20,268 bases of DNA from JBGLNJ01 sp964353405 (GTDB taxonomy: Bacteria; Chloroflexota; Anaerolineae; Fen-1058), in assembly GCA_964353405.1 (NCBI GenBank), contig CAYGWJ010000097.1, forward strand, positions 1-20,268. The letters run 5' to 3'. The notes beneath the pieces are model-generated. The model saw nothing but the letters and a program-made list of their open reading frames with translations. It was not told the DNA's origin and did no database searches. Both the position numbers and the translations under genes were made by a program. Below are positions 14,443 to 20,268 of this stretch, one piece after another. Position 1 is the first letter of the stretch; each line of letters starts with the position of its first letter.

Positions 14443-15768
14443 ATGTCCAAGAGCACAAGACCCAGACCAATTCGCTCACATGAACAACCCCTGCCACTGC
14501 TGTCGAGGGACTATAACCAATCTCTTCTCGCTTATTCTCTTGAGAGCAGGCGATTCGACGCAGAGGCAAACAGATCCAAGCGAGAATTCTGGGGAGCCCA
14601 TATTCCCCAAATCTCCGGAAAACTTGACCCCAGCATGATCTTTTGGGCCGACTGGTTCATCTATTGCCGCCCACTCAAGACTGGCCTGACACCCCTCCAG
14701 ACTTTTATCAAAGCGTACCAGAGTCAACTCTCACCCGATGACGGCGTTGAGTACAACGCAGCTGCCTATCGCAAACTGGAACAGTCAGTGTTTGGCGTGT
14801 TTCAAGTAGAGCAAGTTCAACGCGATCAGTCGGTAACGGTGCGTGACCTTTGCGGCGATCAGGTCTATGTCGTGGCCGAGAAACGCGCGACTCACCAAGT
14901 GAAAGCCGGCTTCATCATCAGCGCGCACATTCTGCCGCTGCCGGACAACTGGCGCTTCACGGGTGCGCTCGCGCCCTGGCCATCCGGGCTCAAAGCCTAC
15001 ATCCCGCTCTACGTAGACGAACTCACTCAGCAGGGCTCCGGGCCAGGCAGCGTGGGATATGTCCCGGCGTTGGAGCGCGCGCGGCGCAGCGCTTATCTTG
15101 AAACGAGCGACCCGCGCCGCCTGGAGCAAATGAAGGCACTCTATCAGCACGGACGGGATGGGTGGGATCTCGCGCGGAAGCTGCTTCAGCCAATGCTGGA
15201 GGCCGAACCGTTCAATCCGGTGGTCAACTTTTACTTTGGCTTGCTCAATCCGCAGGATCCGGTCGAGATGGAGCGACGATTGCATCTGGCGCAGGCGGTT
15301 GAATCTGATTTGACCGGGCCGTGGGGCGAAAGCATAGATTCACACCTGGTCTTTGCTTTGAGAGGCCAGCACAGGTATGATGAAGCCATCGAGATCTATC
15401 GTCGCATGATGCGACACGATCCCGACGACTCGTCGTCGTACTTTAACCTGGCACAGTTGTTGATGCAGTTGAAACGAGAGGACGAGGCTGAGGAGTTGTA
15501 CCGCCAGGCGATTGGCCGCTTCCATGGCGATCACTGGGGACACTATTTGCTCGGGGTGCTCCTCCAAAAGCGTGGACAGGCCGATCAAGCACGGGAACAG
15601 TACGTGCTGGCGCTGCAGAAAGCATACTGGCAACTGCAACAGTGGCCCGATTGCATAGATGTTGAGATTGTGGAAGAAATGGAGGGTGCATTGCGCAAGG
15701 TTGGAGGCGATCCTGCCAGCGTGCCGCCATACAAGCCTGGTCTCTGGAATCTGCTGGGGCACAAGTGA
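14443..15768 (+). CDS. TPR protein with an N-terminal domain shared with the gene at 16024
   Basis: This 441-residue protein begins MSKSTRPRPIRS. Residues about 68-180 form a domain (IFWADWFIYCRP, LTPLQTFI, FGVFQVEQVQRDQSVTVRDL, LPLPDNWRFTGALAPWP) that aligns by eye with residues 78-195 of the protein encoded at 16024. C-terminal TPR-like helices follow from about residue 230 (AIEIYRRMMRHDPDDSSSYF, LAQLLMQLKREDEAEELYRQ, LGVLLQKRGQADQAREQYV). It is soluble. AGGA lies 8 bases before the ATG, and the stop overlaps the next start (GTGA). I do not know the N-terminal domain by name; similar segments occur in SEC-C-associated proteins of Chloroflexota and cyanobacteria, from memory. Confidence 0.82.
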   Translation: MSKSTRPRPIRSHEQPLPLLSRDYNQSLLAYSLESRRFDAEANRSKREFWGAHIPQISGKLDPSMIFWADWFIYCRPLKTGLTPLQTFIKAYQSQLSPDDGVEYNAAAYRKLEQSVFGVFQVEQVQRDQSVTVRDLCGDQVYVVAEKRATHQVKAGFIISAHILPLPDNWRFTGALAPWPSGLKAYIPLYVDELTQQGSGPGSVGYVPALERARRSAYLETSDPRRLEQMKALYQHGRDGWDLARKLLQPMLEAEPFNPVVNFYFGLLNPQDPVEMERRLHLAQAVESDLTGPWGESIDSHLVFALRGQHRYDEAIEIYRRMMRHDPDDSSSYFNLAQLLMQLKREDEAEELYRQAIGRFHGDHWGHYLLGVLLQKRGQADQAREQYVLALQKAYWQLQQWPDCIDVEIVEEMEGALRKVGGDPASVPPYKPGLWNLLGHK

Positions 15769-16019
15769 GTCATGGGACGATGAGGTTCAAACATGAAAGA
15801 CAAGATCAGTGTAGAGGCGATGTAATTGACGACCGTGTGCTGGCAAGTGGAATCATAAGGTTGATCGTTGACCGGGCCAAGCTGGCACGCAGATCGCGGG
15901 GAGTGATGAACTGGACGCTTTTCGGAAAGCAGTATAACATCACGGTCGAGGAATATGACAGCTTTGGCGAGTCGGCCTTCAGGCTGATATTCGGAAAACC
16001 AGGACAGAAACGCTCGTGA
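15765..16019 (+). CDS. Small protein of unknown function
   Basis: The GTG start at 15765 overlaps the stop of the preceding gene (GTGA), with GGGG 5 bases upstream, so translational coupling is likely. The 84-residue product is basic at the start and ends with a plausible folded segment (NWTLFGKQYNITVEEYDSFG, then SAFRLIFG). An ATG at 15780 is an alternative start. The first 25 residues look less protein-like, and a short ATG frame (15793-15827) encoding MKDKISVEAM lies in another frame, so a shifted 5' end is possible. The next gene starts 4 bases after its stop. I do not recognise the family. Confidence 0.5.
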   Translation: MSHGTMRFKHERQDQCRGDVIDDRVLASGIIRLIVDRAKLARRSRGVMNWTLFGKQYNITVEEYDSFGESAFRLIFGKPGQKRS

Positions 16020-16023
16020 GCTT

Positions 16024-17094
16024 ATGACCAAATACAAACGTCCACGACCCATGTCGCGCTGGGACACACTTGCCAGCGCCTATTTCGGTGGCGACATCAA
16101 CCGCCTCAAATGCACCGATGCTGACCTTGGCCGGCCCGATCGGATCAAGTATCAGTATGCCACCTACATCACCGAGTTTGAACCAGGCAAAAGCAAAGTC
16201 GATCGCATGAAGCTTGACGCCAAACGCGGGCCACTTTACTTGGTGCCGGAAATTGACCATTGGGTGCTCGAAGAATACTTTTGGCACGGCGTTCCTGGCG
16301 ACGCATGGAATCCGATGGAGGCTTATCTCGACTTTGTCGGAGATCGCCTGTCGGAAGCAGGCAAGGCGCAATTGCGCCAGTGGAAGCAGGCGCGGCTCGG
16401 CGCTTTTCGTGTCGGCCCCGTGCAGGGCGACACAATGCGGCTTGAGGAGTGGGATATCGAGCGGCGAGTGGCAATCGGCGAACCTTTTCGGGCCATCTCG
16501 CTTGGCATCGGTGGTGTCCAACCTTTCCGCGATGCGCGTGGTGATATCCTCATCGGGTACATGTCTCCGTGGAAGCCGGCCGAGAACCTGTATTGCTCGA
16601 TGGGTTATAGCATTATGCCCCAAGTCAAGGATGCAGATGCGTTCGAACTCGTCTTGTACTTGCGCACCCCAGAGTTGGTCGCCAAACCATTGCCGTGGGA
16701 GACGACCCCAGGCGCGCGGCACCGGTATCTGCGCGAGTGGCGTCAGCGCGACTGGAACACCTGGCTGGCCGAGCGTCTGCAATTTCCATTCCGCGCGTTG
16801 ACCGCACATCCCGTCACAAAGAAGCTCGTATCGGTGACGGTGACCGCTCTGCTCCACAGCGACGAGCAGTTGGCGCGTGATTTTGGCATTTACGTTGCGG
16901 TGTCGGGCTTGCCAGACATCGCTGCGAGCGGGGTATCGAATATCATACCGGTTGATCTCGCTTCTCCGAATTGGATGCCGATTGCCGAGTACGGCGAGTA
17001 TCGTCACCTGGCCGGCCCGCCACCCCAGGCGCCAAGCGGAACGATCAAAACCGTGTGGATTGACAAGACTGGTCAATCTGGCGCAATGGATTGA
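16024..17094 (+). CDS. Two-domain protein: shared N-terminal domain plus CcbP-like C-terminal domain
   Basis: The 356-residue protein begins MTKYKRPRPMSR, like the gene at 14443. Residues 78-195 carry the domain shared with that gene (EYFWHGVPGDAWNPMEAYLD, LGAFRVGPVQGDTMRLEEWD, MSPWKPAENLYCSMGY). From about residue 248 a CcbP-like domain follows (LQFPFRALTAHP, SVTVTALLHSDE, NIIPVDLA, AEYGEYRHLAG), so it joins two modules that occur separately elsewhere in the island. There is no clear Shine-Dalgarno; the 4-base distance from the preceding stop suggests reinitiation. No catalytic residues, signal peptide or membrane segment are seen. The proline-rich C-terminal tail may be disordered. Confidence 0.8.
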   Translation: MTKYKRPRPMSRWDTLASAYFGGDINRLKCTDADLGRPDRIKYQYATYITEFEPGKSKVDRMKLDAKRGPLYLVPEIDHWVLEEYFWHGVPGDAWNPMEAYLDFVGDRLSEAGKAQLRQWKQARLGAFRVGPVQGDTMRLEEWDIERRVAIGEPFRAISLGIGGVQPFRDARGDILIGYMSPWKPAENLYCSMGYSIMPQVKDADAFELVLYLRTPELVAKPLPWETTPGARHRYLREWRQRDWNTWLAERLQFPFRALTAHPVTKKLVSVTVTALLHSDEQLARDFGIYVAVSGLPDIAASGVSNIIPVDLASPNWMPIAEYGEYRHLAGPPPQAPSGTIKTVWIDKTGQSGAMD

Positions 17095-17125
17095 CCATAC
17101 AACAGAAACAACCTGGAGTGTGGAG

Positions 17126-18991
17126 ATGAACTTGCCAAAACTCACCGAATCTATCATTCGCGCCGCTGCGACTCCGCAAAGCTTTGAACGTGGGCAAGAC
17201 TATTATCGCAGCGGGGCAGTCTCCAATACCTCGATTCAAGATAACTTGTCCCCTAAAGGGGATCTTGGACTGATCGGTGACTGCGAAGGCACACAGGCGC
17301 CACGCGAAGCGTACCGCGTGCAAGTTGAGTTGGACGAGGCCGGCATCCGCTCAGCAAACTGCACTTGCCCCTACGATTACGGCGGGCTGTGCAAGCACAC
17401 GGTCGCTCTGCTGCTGACCTACGTGCATCACCCCAAGCAGTTCGCCGTGCGCCAAGACCCGGCCGACCTGTTGACCGACTTGGATCGCGATGACTTGGTG
17501 GCGTTGGTAACTCGATTGTTGCGAGAGCGGCCCGAGTTGTACGATTGGGTCGAGGCGGCAATTGCGGCCCCGGCCAAGTCGGGCAAGAGTAAAAAGACAC
17601 GACGCAAAAAGGTAGACGCCGAAATCTATCGCCGCCAGGTGATCGGCATCTTGCATAGCCTCAATGGAATGCGCGCCTCTGAGGCGTACTGGCATGTCGA
17701 AGGGCTGACCCATCAACTGGACGAGGTGCGGCAGTCGGCGATGAAATTCCTGGACGCGGGCGATCCCGAGACTGCGCTGGCGATCCTCATGGCGATTGTC
17801 GAGGAAGGTGGACATGGCATTGAATACATTGACGACTCTGATGGCTTTTTCAGCAGCTATATGAATAGCCTGGGCCAGCCATTAGCCGAAGTCATTCTCA
17901 GCCTGGACCTGAGCGACGTGGAGCGCGAAAAGCTCATACAGCAGTTGGAAAAGCAGTCACGGTATCTAGCCAGCTATGGCATGGAAGGCAGTCTCGACCT
18001 GGCTATCCAGGCGGCTACGTCGGGTTGGGGCAAAGAGCGCGCGACGGGCGAGAAATCCAAATCAACCGCATCGCGCAGAGCAGCTCAGAATCGAGTTGTT
18101 GACGAAGACAATGAAGAGCAAGAGGAATACGAAAAAGATGGGAAAGACGAGGAATCCGATGACGACGAGTGGCGAGCGCGCACGCCGGGCGATCTGAATG
18201 AAGCCAGGCTCAACGTCCTCCAACGCCAAGCCCGCACCGACGAGTATCTTGCCCTGTGCAAACAGACCGGCCGGCACTTGCGCTATGCACTCATGCTGTG
18301 CGACCTGAAACGTGTGCCGGAAGCCATCACTTACGCAGAAAAGCATCTGACTTTTGCGAGCGATGCACACAAGTTGGCCGAACGTTTGCGCGAGTTGGGA
18401 GACGCCGCCGAGGCCATCTCGATGGGTGCGCATGGCTTGAAGCTGGCGGGTTCCACAGTCCACCTGGGCGAGTGGCTCGGCCCTATCGAAGAAGCGCAAG
18501 GCCGGACAGCGCAAGCTCTACAGGCATGGTTGGCCGCGTTCCCCGAACATCCGACGCTGCCGACGTACGAGACCTTGAAGCGATTAGCCGGCAAGACGTG
18601 GCCCGACTTGCAGCCCCAAGTCATGGAGATGCTGCGCAAGTCGCACAATGCCATGACATTGGCCCAGGTGCTGCTGTCTGAACAAGAGTGGGACGAAGCG
18701 ATCAAGGTGGCGGAACAGCGCGATGTGTGGTACACGGTCATCGAGACGGTTGCTGACGCTGTCATACCGCACCGGCCTGAATGGGTGGCGCGTATAAGCA
18801 TCAAGCAGGCCGAGCGGCTGATGGAAAAAGCAGACAGCAAGAATTATCCCATTGCGGCCGACTGGCTCAAGAAAGCCAAGAAGGCATACACACATATGGG
18901 GCAGACTCTACAGTGGCAGGCTTACGTGCAAAAGGTGAAAGAGCAATACAAGCGGCGGCCTGCCTTGCAGGCTCAGCTACGGCGTCTGTAG
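17126..18991 (+). CDS. SWIM zinc-finger protein
   Basis: The 621-residue protein has an N-terminal SWIM zinc finger with C79-x-C81-x7-C89-x-H91 (TCPYDYGGLCKHTVALLL). It is preceded by the usual lead segment (RGQDYYRSGAV, YRVQVELDEAGI). SWIM fingers bind DNA or proteins and often accompany SWI2/SNF2 helicases, but no helicase is encoded here. The middle has a highly acidic, probably disordered linker (about residues 325-350), and the C-terminal half is helical with TPR-like character (ALMLCDLKRVPEAITYAEKH, LAQVLLSEQEWDEAIKVAEQ). ATG at 17126 has GGAG 8 bases upstream; upstream in-frame codons overlap the previous gene. At residues 40-51 a short stretch containing SPKGDLG coincides with a small CCCC/GGGG hairpin (17249-17262) and may be an insertion. 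It is the last gene of the co-directional array. Confidence 0.87.
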   Translation: MNLPKLTESIIRAAATPQSFERGQDYYRSGAVSNTSIQDNLSPKGDLGLIGDCEGTQAPREAYRVQVELDEAGIRSANCTCPYDYGGLCKHTVALLLTYVHHPKQFAVRQDPADLLTDLDRDDLVALVTRLLRERPELYDWVEAAIAAPAKSGKSKKTRRKKVDAEIYRRQVIGILHSLNGMRASEAYWHVEGLTHQLDEVRQSAMKFLDAGDPETALAILMAIVEEGGHGIEYIDDSDGFFSSYMNSLGQPLAEVILSLDLSDVEREKLIQQLEKQSRYLASYGMEGSLDLAIQAATSGWGKERATGEKSKSTASRRAAQNRVVDEDNEEQEEYEKDGKDEESDDDEWRARTPGDLNEARLNVLQRQARTDEYLALCKQTGRHLRYALMLCDLKRVPEAITYAEKHLTFASDAHKLAERLRELGDAAEAISMGAHGLKLAGSTVHLGEWLGPIEEAQGRTAQALQAWLAAFPEHPTLPTYETLKRLAGKTWPDLQPQVMEMLRKSHNAMTLAQVLLSEQEWDEAIKVAEQRDVWYTVIETVADAVIPHRPEWVARISIKQAERLMEKADSKNYPIAADWLKKAKKAYTHMGQTLQWQAYVQKVKEQYKRRPALQAQLRRL

Positions 18992-19036
18992 AGGAAGACA
19001 CAAATTTAGACAGACAAAGTGTCGAGTTATGCCACA

Positions 19037-19068
19037 TTGATATTTTACAACAATTCGTGTATATTGTT
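19037..19068 (+). promoter_or_regulatory. Promoter with overlapping inverted-repeat operator
   Basis: TTGATA (19037-19042), a 17-base spacer and TATATT (19060-19065) form a good sigma70-type promoter about 30 bases before the HTH-Fic gene at 19095. An inverted repeat AACAAT (19049-19054) and ATTGTT (19063-19068) overlaps the -10 box. This is where a self-repressing DNA-binding antitoxin would act. Confidence 0.55.
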
Positions 19069-19094
19069 AGTAGCGTTACTTGGGAGGAGTTTTG

Positions 19095-19559
19095 ATGTTG
19101 ACTGATCAAATGCTAACTGAGGTTGTGACTATTGGCGAAGCTATCGAGCTTGCCAAGCGACTGGGTCACCCATTGGATCGTGCCAACCTGATGCGTTATG
19201 CACAGAAAGGGCGACTGACTGCCCGCAAGAGCAAGGGAACTTGGCTGACCACACGTAGCGCCGTGCGTGACCTGGTAGTGTCACTGGAGGCCGAGTCACG
19301 TGGACGTCCGCGTCCAGTGAAGGTTCGCCAGTTGGCGATCAAATATACTCGCACCCCAGCTCTGGTTGCCTCTCTCAAGCGGATTCAGGAGACCCGTGAG
19401 ACGCTGCGTACTCGCACGCTACCTCTGGAGCGTGAGGCCCAACTGTGGGACGAACTCACAACGCAGGCCGTTTATCACACCAACCATCTGGAGGGCAACC
19501 CCTTGACGTTTGAAGAAGCTCGTGCAGTAATCGAGGCGCATAGAAAAGCCAGGAGATGA
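19095..19559 (+). CDS. Helix-turn-helix protein with Fic-type inhibitory helix (antitoxin-like or truncated Fic)
   Basis: GGAGGAG lies 5 bases before the ATG at 19095. The 154-residue protein has an excisionase-type helix-turn-helix (about residues 10-60: TIGEAIELAKRLG, LMRYAQKGRLTARKSKGTWL). A linker with SRGRPRP follows, then a C-terminal Fic N-domain-like segment with T129-x3-E133-G134-N135, matching the [S/T]-x3-E-[G/N] inhibitory helix of Fic antitoxins. Complete Fic proteins continue into HPFxxGNGR; this one stops 19 residues after the motif, and nothing Fic-like follows. The left island end carries a copy truncated at nearly the same point, which argues against a random deletion. It could be a stand-alone antitoxin-like regulator acting on a Fic enzyme elsewhere, or a decayed Fic gene. 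It has its own promoter, separate from the array. Confidence 0.72.
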   Translation: MLTDQMLTEVVTIGEAIELAKRLGHPLDRANLMRYAQKGRLTARKSKGTWLTTRSAVRDLVVSLEAESRGRPRPVKVRQLAIKYTRTPALVASLKRIQETRETLRTRTLPLEREAQLWDELTTQAVYHTNHLEGNPLTFEEARAVIEAHRKARR

Positions 19560-19764
19560 ACACCACGCAAAATAGCATAGACAATCTGCTGGTGGTATGG
19601 TAAAATCAGTTCCGGTATCACCGGTTATCAGGAACCATAATTCTCACGGAAAATTAGTTCCAGAAAAGCAACCGTAGCTCTCACGGCTGAACAAAATAGC
19701 AGTCCTCACGGTTAGCAAAATAGGCGAACCGTGAAGACTGCGGTGGGCATTTAGGATGTCTTGA
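19560..19764. other. Non-coding right end of the island
   Basis: No gene is seen. The stretch is AT-richer than the array and contains CTCACGG three times (19643, 19680, 19705), each followed within a few bases by an A-rich stretch, plus the inverted repeat at 19699-19741. GGATGTC at 19754-19760 is the inverted match of GACATCC at the start of the tRNA fragment. The layout resembles the arm and core region of an integration site. No recombinase gene lies beside it. Confidence 0.55.
19699..19741. repeat. 15-bp inverted repeat next to attR
   Basis: The left arm 19699-19713 (GCAGTCCTCACGGTT) and right arm 19727-19741 (AACCGTGAAGACTGC) match with one mismatch around a 13-base loop. It lies 23 bases before the tRNA fragment. 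There is no U-tract after it, so a protein-binding or recombination role, or a dispersed repeat, is more likely than a terminator. Confidence 0.65.
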
Positions 19765-19808
19765 TTGACATCCGTGAGGTCGGAGGTTCGAGCCCTCTAC
19801 CGCCCACT
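19765..19808 (+). other. attR-like tRNA-Val 3' fragment
   Basis: This 44-base block matches 6480-6523 of tRNA-Val with two differences, and those two positions pair with each other in the T-stem (T-A in the gene, G-C here). It starts within the anticodon loop and lacks the 5' half, so it is not a functional tRNA. A promoter or 5' half is absent. It is followed 5 bases later by a terminator hairpin, which suggests this is the original 3' end displaced by the island. Confidence 0.78.
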
Positions 19809-19813
19809 CCTCA

Positions 19814-19845
19814 CCGCACAGCCGACCCTGTGCGGTTTATTGTTT
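19814..19845 (+). terminator. Rho-independent terminator, probable native tRNA-Val terminator
   Basis: A perfect 8-bp stem CCGCACAG / CTGTGCGG (19814-19821, 19828-19835) encloses a 6-base loop and is followed by TTTATTGTTT. It follows the tRNA fragment at the distance expected for a tRNA terminator. Confidence 0.8.
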
Positions 19846-19867
19846 GTCGCGCATTTCCTCTCTGGTT

Positions 19868-19895
19868 TTGTGTCCTTCAAGAAGAGTGCTATACT
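19868..19895 (+). promoter_or_regulatory. Candidate promoter before the hsdM-like gene
   Basis: TTGTGT (19868-19873), a 16-base spacer and TATACT (19890-19895) lie about 80 bases before the hsdM start. Apart from this, 19846-19974 shows no gene. Confidence 0.4.
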
Positions 19896-19974
19896 TCAAG
19901 TCAACACCTTGTCCGGTTGTTGCTAGCGAGCAGTGAGCTCTACTACGTTATGCTGTCAGCGTGAGGAATGCACC

Positions 19975-20268
19975 TTGACCACTCGTCTTGACCTATCAAC
20001 TCTAAGCCCATCTTTGGGAGTCGGCCAATATCTTGCGCGGCCCGGTTGACACGGCTGACTTTAGACGTATATCTTCCCGCTATTGTTCTTCAAGCGCATC
20101 TTGGATGTCTACGACGAAGAAACAGCGCTGGCATTGGAAGAGTCGGGCGGCGACCAGGAATATGCCCTCTTCCCCGAGAACCACCGCTTTCAGATTCCAA
20201 CTGGCTGCCACTGGAACGATGTGCGTGCCAGAACGTCAAACGTAGGCCAAGCCTTGCAACGGGCGCTG
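19975..20268 (+). pseudogene. hsdM: Type I restriction-modification methyltransferase subunit, N-terminal part with two frameshifts
   Basis: A TTG at 19975 with GAGGA 7 bases upstream begins LTTRLDLSTLS. The frame then changes near 20008 (one extra C) to read HLWESANILRGPVDTADFRR, and changes back near 20069 (one base missing) to IFPLLFFKRILDVYDEE, ALALEESGGDQEYALF, PENHRFQIPTGCHW and NVGQALQRAL up to the edge. Together this is the start of an HsdM N-terminal domain, the helical region before the SAM-binding methylase domain, which modifies adenine in type I restriction systems. The two shifts cancel, so only about 20 residues are affected. They may be real mutations or sequencing errors. The methylase motifs, hsdS and hsdR would lie beyond the window. 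Confidence 0.82.

Noticed and set aside
16877..17125. A longer N-terminus of the SWIM protein starting at 16877
   Set aside because: It overlaps the CcbP-like end of the upstream gene and shows no homology; ATG 17126 fits the family start.
19643..19741. CRISPR-like or transposon-end repeats near attR
   Set aside because: The CTCACGG words are too short and irregularly spaced, and no transposase lies nearby.
19765..19808. A second tRNA-Val gene
   Set aside because: Only the 3' half is present; the D-arm and 5' acceptor strand are missing, so it is an attachment-site fragment.

Overview
The window looks like chromosomal DNA of an uncultured or little-studied bacterium. It is GC-rich and carries a sigma70-type promoter at its tRNA gene. 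The gene families point to Chloroflexota (Anaerolineae-like): heterodisulfide-reductase-like modules without methanogen genes, SWIM, pRiA4b-ORF3, UPF0158 and DUF families in tandem, and many short snap-back repeats between and inside genes. The taxonomic guess is inference from gene content, with moderate to low confidence.

Region 1 (1-6265, all minus strand) is an energy and redox cluster. In transcription order it holds a thiol peroxiredoxin (6202-5741), a membrane-bound NarI/HdrE-like plus HdrD-like iron-sulfur oxidoreductase (5652-3649), a short HdrA/QmoA-like flavoprotein (3276-1933), an HdrC-HdrB-like protein overlapping it (1942-821), and a second, full-type HdrA-like flavoprotein (758 to beyond the left edge). 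Together they look like a cytoplasmic Hdr-type electron-transfer module next to a membrane quinone oxidoreductase. The intergenic gaps carry strong stem-loops and tandem 'word' repeats. At the left edge such a repeat lies inside the second hdrA reading frame.

Region 2 (6409-6557) is a tRNA-Val(GAC) gene with a good promoter and terminator. Its 3' half, from the anticodon loop to the discriminator base, recurs as a 44-bp direct repeat at 19765-19808. Everything between (about 13.3 kb) therefore looks like a genomic island inserted at the tRNA. No integrase is visible inside it.

Region 3 (6617-19559, all plus strand) is the island. It is a tightly packed, single-orientation array of poorly characterised genes: a broken DUF6155 gene, a DUF6398 gene, a CcbP-type calcium-binding-like protein, a TPR protein, a broken UPF0158 gene, a large protein ending in a second CcbP-like domain, a pRiA4b-ORF3 protein, a HEAT-like repeat protein, a TPR protein, a small unknown protein, a protein that shares its N-terminal domain with that TPR protein and ends in a third CcbP-like domain, and a SWIM zinc-finger protein. 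Both island ends carry copies (about 86% identical by my hand count) of a sequence encoding a Fic-type inhibitory helix (T-x3-E-G-N) without any Fic catalytic motif. The right copy is fused to a helix-turn-helix. Three of the array genes carry the same 16-bp motif, and in two or three of them it looks like a mini-insertion that disturbs the reading frame or C-terminus.

Region 4 (19809-20268) holds the probable native terminator of the tRNA, a promoter candidate and the start of a type I restriction-modification hsdM gene. That gene has two compensating frameshifts and runs off the right edge.

The best candidate for something undescribed is the tRNA-Val island: a co-directional array of DUF, CcbP-like, TPR, HEAT and SWIM genes flanked by Fic-antitoxin-like modules. 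Its function cannot be told from sequence alone.
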